Shown here: piece after piece, positions 7,081 through 14,467 of the stretch
Layout of the letters: each line of letters starts with the position of its first letter
How positions within the stretch are numbered: the stretch's first letter is position 1
DNA from: Pseudolactococcus hodotermopsidis
GTDB taxonomy: Bacteria > Bacillota > Bacilli > Lactobacillales > Streptococcaceae
Assembly (NCBI RefSeq): GCF_011170085.1
Contig: NZ_BLLI01000014.1
Location: forward strand, 1-38,326
DNA: 38,326 bases
Direction: 5' to 3'
Made by a program: the position numbers and the translations under genes
The notes under the pieces: generated by a model
What the model was told of the DNA's origin: nothing
Database searches by the model: none
What the model saw: only the letters and a program-made list of their open reading frames with translations

Positions 7081-9036
7081 GTGACAAGGAAGAAGATAGT
7101 TATTGGGATTCTCGCCCATGTGGATGCGGGAAAAACAACACTTATTGAGAGCATTTTATATCAAACAGGTGTTATCCGTGAGCTTGGGAGAGTTGATCAC
7201 GAGGATGCTTTTTTGGATACGCATGAGCTAGAGAAAAAACGGGGCATTACGATTTTTTCTAAGCAAGCTCGGCTTGAACTCGGCGATTTCGAGATTGTTT
7301 TTCTTGATACGCCAGGTCATAGTGATTTTATGTTTGAAATGGCGCGAACTTTACAGGTGCTTGATTATGCAATTCTTGTTGTCGACGGCTCTAAGGAGCT
7401 CAAAGGTTACACCAAGACACTCTGGGATCTGCTTGCCCAGTATGAGATACCGACTGTTTTATTTGTCAATAAAATGGACAAGACAGGCAGCGACAAGCTG
7501 ATAGCACAAAAACGATTGCAACAAGAACTCAGCGATACTTGCCTAGCATTTGATATTGAAAATTCAGCTGACTTTTATGACAGTGTTGCTTTGTTAGATG
7601 AGACATTAATGGCAAATTATTTGGAAACAGGTAAGATTAGTGACGATGAAATTGCAGATTTGATTGGACAACGTTTGTTATTTCCATGTTTTTACGGTTC
7701 AGCCTTAAGATTAATTGGCACTGCTGAATTTTTGACAAATTTCCCAAGATTTATCCAAGCAAAATCGTATCCAACGCAATTCGGGGCGCGTGTTTTCAAG
7801 ATTTCACGAGATGAGAAAAAAACGCGCCTGACACATCTGAAAATTATGGGCGGTAAGCTGAAAGTCAAGGATATGTTATCTGGAATTGCTGGCAAAACAG
7901 GCGATGAGTGGTCTGAAAAAGTTGAGCAAATTCGCCTGTACTCAGGTGGCAAATATGAAACTGTTCAAGAAGTATCGGCTGGTAATATTGTGGCAATAAC
8001 GGGTTTAACACAAAGTTATGCTGGACAGTCGCTTGGCAATGACAGTACGCCTGTTACGCCTGTGATGACACCGATTTTCTCTTATGCAATAACGGTCCCA
8101 ATCGGGGTCGATACCGCCATTTTTTATAAGAATTTGCAGATTTTTGAAGAGGAAAATCCTGAGCTTCATATTGTTTGGTATAAAAAAACAAATGAAATAC
8201 ATGTTCGGGTCATGGGAGAGGTGCAGATTGAAATTTTGAAAAGTGTTATTTTTGCGCGTTTGGGCTTGAATGTGACTTTTAAGGAAAGTCGGGTCGTCTA
8301 TCAGGAGACGATTGCGCAGACGGTTTATGGTGTCGGGCATTTTGAACCTTTGCGCCATTATTCTGAGGTTCATGTTTTGCTAGAACCTTTGCCGAGGGGA
8401 GCTGGTTTGCAGTTTGCTAATCTTTGTTCTGAGGAAATGCTAGAGAAATCTTATCAAAAGGGTGTCATGACACATTTGCAAGAAAAATCACATCTCGGGG
8501 TGCTGACAGGTTCAGCAATTACAGATGTTAAGATAACACTTTTGACAGGGCGAGCGCACAATAAACACACGCATGGTGGTGATTTTCGTGAGGCGACTTA
8601 TCGGGCGGTTCGTCACGGTTTACGGAAAGCCGAAAGTGTTTTGCTAGAGCCATATTATTACTTCGATTTGGCAGTACCTGTTGATAAGATTGGGCGTGCC
8701 ATGTCTGATTTGACACGCATGCAGGCGGAATTTTCTGAGCCTCAGCTGACTGGCGATCTTGCAACTTTGTCAGGTACAGCACCAGCGATTCTCTTGCAAA
8801 ATTATCAAGCAGAAATTACTGCCTATACGAGTGGCAACGGCAATATCAGCCTGAATTTGGCAGGCTATGACCTTTGTCATAATGCTGATGAGGTAATTGC
8901 TGATTTTGCTTATGATATTGCTGCTGATTTGGAAAATACAGCAGACTCTGTATTTTGTGGCAAAGGAAAAAGTTTCTTGATTGCTTGGGACGAGGTTGAA
9001 AATTATCGACATTTGGAAAATCCTTACACGAGTTAG
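7081..9036 (+). CDS. TetM-like translational GTPase (ribosomal-protection family)
   Basis: A 651-residue EF-G/Tet(M)-like GTPase acting on the ribosome. The G domain has GILAHVDAGKTT (G1), KKRGITIFSKQ (G2 region), DTPGHSDFM (G3), NKMD (G4) and GSAL (G5). EF-G-like domains follow, with GAITDVKITLLTG-type domain IV and LLEPYYYFDLAVP at the start of the last domain. In Tet(M) the domain IV loop that reaches the drug site reads SPVSTPADFR; here it reads HNKHTHGGDFREATYRAVR, so tetracycline resistance should not be assumed. Start: GTG at 7081 has GGAG 6 bases upstream; ATG at 7069 has no ribosome site. Neighbours are broken genes, yet this frame is intact, which suggests selection. Confidence 0.85.
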   Translation: MTRKKIVIGILAHVDAGKTTLIESILYQTGVIRELGRVDHEDAFLDTHELEKKRGITIFSKQARLELGDFEIVFLDTPGHSDFMFEMARTLQVLDYAILVVDGSKELKGYTKTLWDLLAQYEIPTVLFVNKMDKTGSDKLIAQKRLQQELSDTCLAFDIENSADFYDSVALLDETLMANYLETGKISDDEIADLIGQRLLFPCFYGSALRLIGTAEFLTNFPRFIQAKSYPTQFGARVFKISRDEKKTRLTHLKIMGGKLKVKDMLSGIAGKTGDEWSEKVEQIRLYSGGKYETVQEVSAGNIVAITGLTQSYAGQSLGNDSTPVTPVMTPIFSYAITVPIGVDTAIFYKNLQIFEEENPELHIVWYKKTNEIHVRVMGEVQIEILKSVIFARLGLNVTFKESRVVYQETIAQTVYGVGHFEPLRHYSEVHVLLEPLPRGAGLQFANLCSEEMLEKSYQKGVMTHLQEKSHLGVLTGSAITDVKITLLTGRAHNKHTHGGDFREATYRAVRHGLRKAESVLLEPYYYFDLAVPVDKIGRAMSDLTRMQAEFSEPQLTGDLATLSGTAPAILLQNYQAEITAYTSGNGNISLNLAGYDLCHNADEVIADFAYDIAADLENTADSVFCGKGKSFLIAWDEVENYRHLENPYTS

Positions 9037-9054
9037 TTTGAGAGGAAATTGACG

Positions 9055-9476
9055 ATGAAAAATGTTATTGGGCATTGTTTATGTGAAAAAATTAAGTTGA
9101 ACATTAAAGAAACGGAGTTGTTAATTACCGCTTGTCATTGTGGCATGTGTCGGCGCCAAAATGCGGGTGTAACGATGTATACACCGTTGATTAAACAATC
9201 GATTATGAGATTTTATGTGGCAATGAGTTTATTTCACTCTATCAGTCAAGTAGTTGGGTGTCGCGTGCTTTTTGTCAATTTTGTGGTACTTATCTGTTTT
9301 ATCAGAATAAAAATGAGAATGCTATTTATTTAAATGCGGAATTATTCGACGAGTTTAGTCATAATGCTCAACTTATCAGTCACATTTTCTATGATGACAA
9401 GCCTGATTATTATGATTTTACCAATCATTGTCAAAAGTTGACAAGTGACGGGCATTGCATGTCAAATGACGATTAG
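9055..9476 (+). pseudogene. Broken GFA/CENP-V-domain protein
   Basis: The two halves lie in different frames. The first begins at ATG 9055 (AGAGG upstream) and has GHCLCEKIKL and ITACHCGMCRRQNAG, the first zinc-binding cysteines of the GFA fold. The second, readable as TIDYEILCGNEFISLYQ and SRAFCQFCGTYLFYQ, has the second CxxC and runs to TAG 9474-9476. The single shift falls near 9185-9197 (around GTTGATTAAACAATC). GFA proteins bind small thiol adducts or other substrates; the true role of most is unknown. The gene starts 18 bases after the GTPase and overlaps the next broken gene by 11 bases, so they were once one operon. Confidence 0.75.
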
Positions 9477-9925
9477 TGAGTATTGGGAGAGATTTTGTGA
9501 TATTTCAGGTGTTTTTAAATTAGCGAAATACGACAGTTGGCATTTTGGAGATTCTGTAAAAATGGCAGATAATCTAGCAGCATTAGTCATAAGTGGTAAA
9601 AAAAACGGCTACTGCAAGTAGCTTGGCTTGGTTTGACGACAATAAGGTCGCTTTACCGAGAGTTGGAGATTATATCATTTTACAAAATGGTTATGGCAAG
9701 CCAATCGCGGTTTTACGAGAACTTCAGGTGGAGGTGACGGCTTTTGATGAGATAAGTGAGGAACATGCTTTTTTGAAAGGCGAAGGGAATCGGTCGCTAA
9801 CTTATTGGAGATGATAACACGAATGTTATTTTTCACAAAATTTGACGAATGGTCAGATTTTTGATTCCAAAACTAAGTTAGTTTTAGAAAGATTTAAGGT
9901 CATTTTTACTCATAAAATTCAATGA
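9466..9925 (+). pseudogene. Broken ASCH-domain protein
   Basis: ATG at 9466 opens a frame reading TISEYWERFCDISGVF and MADNLAALVISGKK. A run of eight A at 9598-9605 then puts the rest one frame off; seven A would join it to KTATASSLAWFDDN. That second part runs through PRVGDYIILQNGYGKPIAVL and LKGEGNRSLTYWR, then meets TGA TAA (9812-9817). The same frame reopens as HECYFSQNLTNGQIF and continues to TGA 9923-9925, matching the YWR..H..FF end of ASCH proteins. ASCH domains are PUA-like and thought to bind RNA. Two independent lesions make function unlikely. Confidence 0.78.
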
Positions 9926-10056
9926 AAATAGACTTGAAAACGGTAATCTGTATGAAAAAATAATCATATTTGACCACAAACAAAATAATCATCAATTTCT
10001 AGCGCCTATTTTTTTTGAGATTATGATAAAATATAAATAAACGTATATAAATATAA

Positions 10057-10277
10057 GGGCATCTCTAAAAACTCAGATTCGCCCATTTTTGTTAGCTCAT
10101 AAAATCGCTAACAGAAAAAAGATGTGCACCTGCGGTTACTCGGTGCATGAAAAAATTGCTAAAATTTCCTTAGTCGTCGTCAATCCTCCTTGACTTGCGC
10201 TAGCAAGCCTTCGTCGGATTTCCTAGCCTAAGAAAATTTTATCTAAAAAAGAACAAAAGCAGTTTTTAGAGATGCCC
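10057..10277 (+). mobile_element. MITE-like element, copy 3 (221 bp)
   Basis: Perfect terminal repeats GGGCATCTCTAAAAACT and inverse, with an ATAA duplication on each side (10053-10056 and 10278-10281). It is the longest copy: relative to copy 1 it has an extra segment GTTAGCTCATAAAATCGCTAAC, itself an inverted repeat, near its left end. It also contains the hairpin GCACCTGCGGTTACTCGGTGC. Its right end lies 11 bases before the ribosome site of scrK, so any upstream scrK promoter now reads through it. Confidence 0.9.
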
Positions 10278-10302
10278 ATAAAAATTTGAAAGGAATGAGC
10301 TG

Positions 10303-11220
10303 TTGAACAGTTCAGTAGGAAAAATGGGAAAATTATTTGGCAGTATTGAGGCTGGTGGGACAAAATTTGTTTGTGCTGTCGGAAATGCAGATTTAATGAT
10401 TTTGGAAAGCACGACATTTCCGACAGAAAAGCCAGCAGAAACGCTACAAAAAGCAGTCGATTTTTTCAAGCCTTTTTATGATGAGGGCAGTTTAGCTGCG
10501 ATTTCAGTCGGTAGTTTTGGACCGATTGATGTGGCGATTGGCTCAAAAACTTACGGTTTTGTTACAACAACGCCAAAACCCCATTGGGCAAATGCTGATG
10601 TAATTGGCTTTCTGAAAGCGCAACTTGACTTGCCCATGTATTTTACAACAGATGTGAATTCGTCGGCATATGGCGAAAAAATACTGGATAGCTCGCTTAA
10701 CAGCTTGGTTTATTACACGATTGGCACAGGCATTGGCGCTGGTGCGATTCAAGGCGAGGACTTTATCGGCGGTGTCTCGCATACTGAAATGGGACATACG
10801 TTTGTCAAACGTCATGCGGATGACCTTGATTTTGCGGGTGTTTGTCCATTTCACAACGACTGCTTGGAGGGCGTGGCAGCTGGACCGTCTTTGGAGGCGC
10901 GTACGGGCGTTCGTGGTGAAAATATTGCGCTAGAGTCGCCAGTTTGGGACATTCAAGCCTACTATATTGCGCAAGCCGCTGTGCAAGCGACCTTAATTTT
11001 GCGCCCAGAAAGAATTATTTTCGGTGGCGGTGTCATGGCACAAGAACACATGATGAACCGCGTCCGCAAGCAGTTTGCAGCACAACTCAACGGCTATGTT
11101 ACCGTGCCAGATTTAGTGGATTATCTAAAAACGCCCGCTATTGCTGACAATGCCTCAGCAACTGTTGGAAATTTTGCGCTTGCTAAACGGGAGTATGAGC
11201 GGATGGTGTGTAAAAAATAA
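10303..11220 (+). CDS. scrK: Fructokinase (ROK family)
   Basis: ScrK phosphorylates fructose with ATP in the cytoplasm, typically fructose freed from sucrose-6-phosphate. The 305-residue ROK protein has the ATP-binding GSIEAGGTKFVCAVG near its start, SVGSFGPIDV, KPHWANADV, YYTIGTGIGAGAI, and the zinc-site block HTEMGHTFVKRHADDLDF followed by CPFHNDCLEGVAAGPSLEAR. The start is taken as TTG 10303, since AAAGGA (10289-10294) lies 8 bases upstream; ATG 10324 gives the shorter form MGKLFGSIEAGG and lies only 3 bases after AGTAGGA. No other sucrose genes are in the window, and a MITE-like element occupies the leader. Confidence 0.9.
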   Translation: MNSSVGKMGKLFGSIEAGGTKFVCAVGNADLMILESTTFPTEKPAETLQKAVDFFKPFYDEGSLAAISVGSFGPIDVAIGSKTYGFVTTTPKPHWANADVIGFLKAQLDLPMYFTTDVNSSAYGEKILDSSLNSLVYYTIGTGIGAGAIQGEDFIGGVSHTEMGHTFVKRHADDLDFAGVCPFHNDCLEGVAAGPSLEARTGVRGENIALESPVWDIQAYYIAQAAVQATLILRPERIIFGGGVMAQEHMMNRVRKQFAAQLNGYVTVPDLVDYLKTPAIADNASATVGNFALAKREYERMVCKK

Positions 11221-11297
11221 GAGATTCTTTAAAAGAAAACTCCGTTATTAAAAATTTCGGTATACCACTAGGAATTCTTATAATTATATTTTTTGGC

Positions 11298-11906
11298 GTG
11301 GTAAAAATAATTATTGATAGTGAGGTTGAAAGAAATTGGGAACAAGTTGCCCATTCTTCTTCTTTTGTTAAAAAAACAAATAATGAAGAGGAGGATAAAA
11401 CCACTGAAACCACAGAAATTTCTGAATCTATTGGAAAAAATTCGTCAGTAGATGAAGCTTCTGAAAAGTCTAAAGCTAGTGAATTTCTTTCTGAAAAGTC
11501 TCCTAAAAATCGAGGAGGGCAACTTCAATTGGATGAAACATATAGTGTGAATGGAGAAATAAAAAGTCATTCAATAAGATATGAAAGTAGGAGTTCTTTT
11601 TCCAATGATGGTGATGGAGAAATTGAATACAACCTAGGAAGGAATTATTCCAAGTTAGAGGGGATCTTAGGTTTAAATGATGATGGAAGTAATGAAGAAG
11701 TGGGGGTTTTAGATATTTATTTAGATGATTCCCCAGTAGACGTTGATATTAGTGGATGTTTAATTTTGAAACTTGTTTTTTCAGAAGTCGGTAACAGGAA
11801 AGTTGATAGTCCAGCCGATGCTGCGAAAATGGGGGTAAATGCAGCACAAGGAATTACTTCTGGTAAAACTGATATTGTATTTGGACAACCGAAAATAAAA
11901 AAATAA
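11298..11906 (+). CDS. Membrane-anchored NPCBM-like protein, start uncertain
   Basis: Not recognised as a named gene. The open frame actually runs from 11214, and its translation there reads FGIPLGILIIIFFGVVKIII, a clear membrane segment, but no ATG, GTG or TTG lies before it. The first usable start, GTG 11298, falls inside that helix and has no ribosome site. After the helix come an acidic Ser/Glu/Lys linker (about residues 20-70) and a C-terminal domain whose LGRNYSKLEGILGLNDDG and VLDIYLDD resemble NPCBM/NEW2 sugar-binding folds. It may be an exported anchored protein that lost its start codon, or one using a rare start such as ATA 11217 or ATT. It follows scrK directly and ends in a terminator. 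Confidence 0.55.
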   Translation: MVKIIIDSEVERNWEQVAHSSSFVKKTNNEEEDKTTETTEISESIGKNSSVDEASEKSKASEFLSEKSPKNRGGQLQLDETYSVNGEIKSHSIRYESRSSFSNDGDGEIEYNLGRNYSKLEGILGLNDDGSNEEVGVLDIYLDDSPVDVDISGCLILKLVFSEVGNRKVDSPADAAKMGVNAAQGITSGKTDIVFGQPKIKK

Positions 11907-11931
11907 GACATCACATTGTGAGGTCTTATTT
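11901..11931. terminator. Bidirectional terminator between convergent genes
   Basis: AAATAAGAC-ATCAC-ATT-GTGAG-GTCTTATTT is a near-perfect hairpin that overlaps the stop codons of both converging genes, with A and T runs on its two sides. It can end transcription in both directions. Confidence 0.85.
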
Positions 11932-12453
11932 CAATTGCTGATAGCGATTGTACCAAATTTCAACGTATTTTTTAGAAAATGGTCCCTTACCCTCATTTAT
12001 CCAATTGACCAAAATTTTGACATTTTCTTTCAAAATATAGTCAATATCTGCGGGATAACGCATTTCTCGCTTGTGGCGTTCGTATTCTTCGACATCTAAC
12101 AGCTTTTTTTCGCCGTCAGCGAAAACCTTGATGTCAAGGTCATAGTCGATATATTTGAGCGCCTCATTATCAAGCGTGTAGGGGCTAGCGAGATTACAAT
12201 AGTAGCTCACGCCATTTTCTCGAATCATAGCGATGATATTAAACCAAAACTTCTTGTGAAAGTAAACAATCGCAGGCTCGCGCGTTACCCAACGTCGCCC
12301 GTCGCTCTCTGTCACAAGGGTGTGATCATTCACGCCAATGATTGAATTTTCGTTTGTCTTTAGCACCATCGTATCACGCCAAGTACGATGCAAGCTGCCG
12401 TCATGTTTATAGCTTTGAATCGTAATAAAGTCGCCTTCTTTGGGGATTTTCAT
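11926..12453 (-). CDS. DUF402 nucleoside tri-/diphosphate phosphatase (NtdP-like)
   Basis: A 175-residue protein of the UPF0374/DUF402 family, whose studied staphylococcal member hydrolyses nucleoside tri- and diphosphates. The family blocks [19 protein letters not shown] at the N terminus, [60 protein letters not shown] with its acidic metal-binding residues, and DVEEYERHK are present. The start is set at the second of two adjacent ATGs (12453), matching the family start MKIPKEGDF; the first (12456) adds one residue. AGAAAG stands 8 bases before the first ATG. It is transcribed alone on the minus strand. Confidence 0.88.
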   Translation of the reverse strand: MKIPKEGDFITIQSYKHDGSLHRTWRDTMVLKTNENSIIGVNDHTLVTESDGRRWVTREPAIVYFHKKFWFNIIAMIRENGVSYYCNLASPYTLDNEALKYIDYDLDIKVFADGEKKLLDVEEYERHKREMRYPADIDYILKENVKILVNWINEGKGPFSKKYVEIWYNRYQQLK

Positions 12454-12529
12454 CATCCTACCAACTTTCTAACATTCAAAGTTCTCAAGATGATTATACC
12501 ATTTTTTTGATCATTTGTCAGATTTAAAC

Positions 12530-13390
12530 TCAGAAAAAAATGACCGATCTCTTGATTTCTTCGGAAAAATGTTCGAGGAGATAAGTATCGAATGTTTTTA
12601 TTTGTTTGAGTTGACGATAGCGCCTGTGAAGATTGTGGGTGTTAGGCGCGTCATATTCAGGATGAGCTTTGAAATAATCTCCCACTAAATGCCATTCTCG
12701 CTTGTAACCAAGTGGTTTTGATTGATAATGCACACCGTCAATTATCTTGTCATAAGAGCGATGATTATGCCCAAAAACAACGTTTTTTATGCCATATTTC
12801 ATGAAAATATCGTGAAATTTTTCAGAACCCATAAAAGCATTAAATTTCACAAATTTTGAATGGGTCATTAAAAATGATTTATCAGGTACAAAGTGCATCG
12901 CAACAATCAGATTTTCTGTGTCAAGTGTTGCAAGCGTGTCGTCTAGCTTAGCTAATATCTGATAAGTAGTCGTTGGGTCATCAAATTTCCGCTTAATTTT
13001 TCGATCAAACCAAAATGTATTTTTCGTTCGTAAATTCTGCTCAAGGCTGATTTCTGGGCAAAAAGAATAGTCATACCAACCTGCGAAACTTAGCAGTTTT
13101 TTATCGCCAAGCGCTCGAAGTTGAAAATCTTTGTCACTAATCTCACTCTCCGTCATACCAAGCATATCGTGATTGCCAAGGTTGTAAGAAACTGTAAAAT
13201 GCTCAGTAAGTAGAGCTAAAAAAGGTTTGGACAGTGTTTCAAAGTCGTTAGATATATCACCAGCCAGATGTAAATCAGTTACTCCCTCATCAAGTAAAGT
13301 CTGAATCAAAATTTCAATATATCTGCTATCCAAATGATTCACATCAAGATGTAAATCTGACATAATCGCTAGTTTTTTTGTCAATTTCAT
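12530..13390 (-). CDS. Metallophosphoesterase
   Basis: A calcineurin-like phosphoesterase of 286 residues from ATG 13390. The metal-binding motifs are in order: MSDLHLD (DxH), LAGDISNDFE (GDxx), YNLGNHDMLG (GNHD), AMHFVP and VFGHNHRSYD (GHxH). The substrate cannot be told; small cytosolic members of this group act on varied phosphodiesters. An earlier in-frame ATG adds 11 residues within the queG start region and is unlikely. ATG 13363 (MSDLHLD) is another possibility, because the minus-strand -10 TATAAT (13391-13396) would start the message near 13384, after the 13390 ATG. No ribosome site is seen for either start. The gene is divergent from queG. Confidence 0.82.
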   Translation of the reverse strand: MKLTKKLAIMSDLHLDVNHLDSRYIEILIQTLLDEGVTDLHLAGDISNDFETLSKPFLALLTEHFTVSYNLGNHDMLGMTESEISDKDFQLRALGDKKLLSFAGWYDYSFCPEISLEQNLRTKNTFWFDRKIKRKFDDPTTTYQILAKLDDTLATLDTENLIVAMHFVPDKSFLMTHSKFVKFNAFMGSEKFHDIFMKYGIKNVVFGHNHRSYDKIIDGVHYQSKPLGYKREWHLVGDYFKAHPEYDAPNTHNLHRRYRQLKQIKTFDTYLLEHFSEEIKRSVIFF

Positions 13391-13399
13391 ATTATAATA
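13391..13399. promoter_or_regulatory. Shared -10 region of divergent promoters
   Basis: ATTATAATA contains TATAAT on both strands (plus 13393-13398, minus 13391-13396). It stands 6 bases before the queG ATG and next to the start of the phosphoesterase gene. No convincing -35 was found on either strand. If used, the queG message would begin at or within a base or two of its start codon. Confidence 0.45.
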
Positions 13400-13404
13400 G
13401 TAGC

Positions 13405-14445
13405 ATGACTGACTTGAAATCACAAATTATTACTTTATCAAAAGAAATTGGTATTTCTAAAATTGGGTTTACAACTGCTGATAATTTCGATTATCTGGCA
13501 AAATCATTGAAAATGGCACAAGAAAACGGGACAAGTTCGGGTTTTGAGCATAAAAATATTGCTGAACGCACCAAACCCGAACTTTTATTGAAAAATGCTA
13601 AAACGATTATCTCAATTGCTGTTGCTTATCCCAATAAATTGCCGCAGATGCCACAGAAATCTGACTATAAACGTGGCAAATTTTCGCCGTCAAGTTGGGG
13701 TATGGATTATCATCACATCTTGACTGAAAAAATGGCATTATTGTCAGCTAGAATCGCCGAATTGACAGATGAATTTGACCATAAAGCCATGGTTGATACG
13801 GGTGCGTTAGTTGATACAGCAGTTGCTAGACGGGCGGGAATTGGCTTTATCGGCAAAAATGGTTTGGTCATCTCGAAAGAATTTGGTTCCTACATGTTTT
13901 TGGGGGAACTCGTGACTAATCTCAATCTTGCGCCAGATCGTCCTGTTACCTATGATTGTGGCGATTGCAATCATTGTGTCACGTCTTGTCCGACAAGCGC
14001 ACTTAATGGCGATTCGACCATGAATGCTAAGCGTTGTTTGAGTTTTCAAACGCAGACAACGGGGCAATTGGCTGAAGAATTTCGGGTAAAGATGAAAAAT
14101 GTTATCTATGGGTGTGATATTTGTCAAATTGCCTGTCCTTATAACAAAGGCATAGATAACCAAGCTCAGACGACGATTGACCCAGAAGTCGCCTTTCCCG
14201 AGCTGATACCATTTATCCAACTGACCAACAAGGAATTTAAGGCAAAATTCAGCGAAATTGCAGGGGCATGGCGTGGGAAAAATGTGCTACAAAGGAACGC
14301 AATTTATGCGCTTGCTAATCTGAACGATAAAACGGCAATCTCAGTTTTAGAAGAAATTGCGGAAAATCCACGCAATGAAGTACATCAAGAGGCGGCGCAA
14401 TGGGCATTAAGTAAACTGAAAATTAGGTTATTGAAAAAATCATGA
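13405..14445 (+). CDS. queG: Epoxyqueuosine reductase
   Basis: QueG performs the last step of queuosine formation in tRNA, reducing epoxyqueuosine with cobalamin and iron-sulfur clusters. The 346-residue protein has the N-terminal cobalamin-binding domain (IGISKIGFTTADNF, RYxR-like GKFSPSSWGMDYHH), the catalytic-aspartate segment MVDTGALVDTAVARRAGIGF, then two 4Fe-4S clusters CGDCNHCVTSCPTSAL and CDICQIACPYN. A C-terminal HEAT-like repeat VLQRNAIYALANL follows. ATG 13405 is chosen over TTG 13378, which would start inside the divergent gene. No ribosome site precedes it. The other queuosine genes of this window lie 15 kb away at 29.7-31.4 kb. Confidence 0.93.
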   Translation: MTDLKSQIITLSKEIGISKIGFTTADNFDYLAKSLKMAQENGTSSGFEHKNIAERTKPELLLKNAKTIISIAVAYPNKLPQMPQKSDYKRGKFSPSSWGMDYHHILTEKMALLSARIAELTDEFDHKAMVDTGALVDTAVARRAGIGFIGKNGLVISKEFGSYMFLGELVTNLNLAPDRPVTYDCGDCNHCVTSCPTSALNGDSTMNAKRCLSFQTQTTGQLAEEFRVKMKNVIYGCDICQIACPYNKGIDNQAQTTIDPEVAFPELIPFIQLTNKEFKAKFSEIAGAWRGKNVLQRNAIYALANLNDKTAISVLEEIAENPRNEVHQEAAQWALSKLKIRLLKKS

Positions 14446-14459
14446 AAACGTGGTAGAAT
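14431..14459 (+). promoter_or_regulatory. Promoter of prfB
   Basis: TTGAAA (14431-14436), a 17-base spacer and TAGAAT (14454-14459) with an extended TG two bases before. The expected transcript start, about 14466, is only 2 bases ahead of the prfB ATG. Confidence 0.6.
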
Positions 14460-14467
14460 AGAGTGTT

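Noticed and set aside
7081-9036. Tetracycline resistance gene tet(M)
   Set aside because: The domain IV loop characteristic of Tet(M) is replaced and overall similarity looks distant, so a resistance gene name is not justified.
9593-9814. A separate 73-residue gene starting at GTG 9593
   Set aside because: It lacks a ribosome site and is the central part of the frameshifted ASCH-domain gene.
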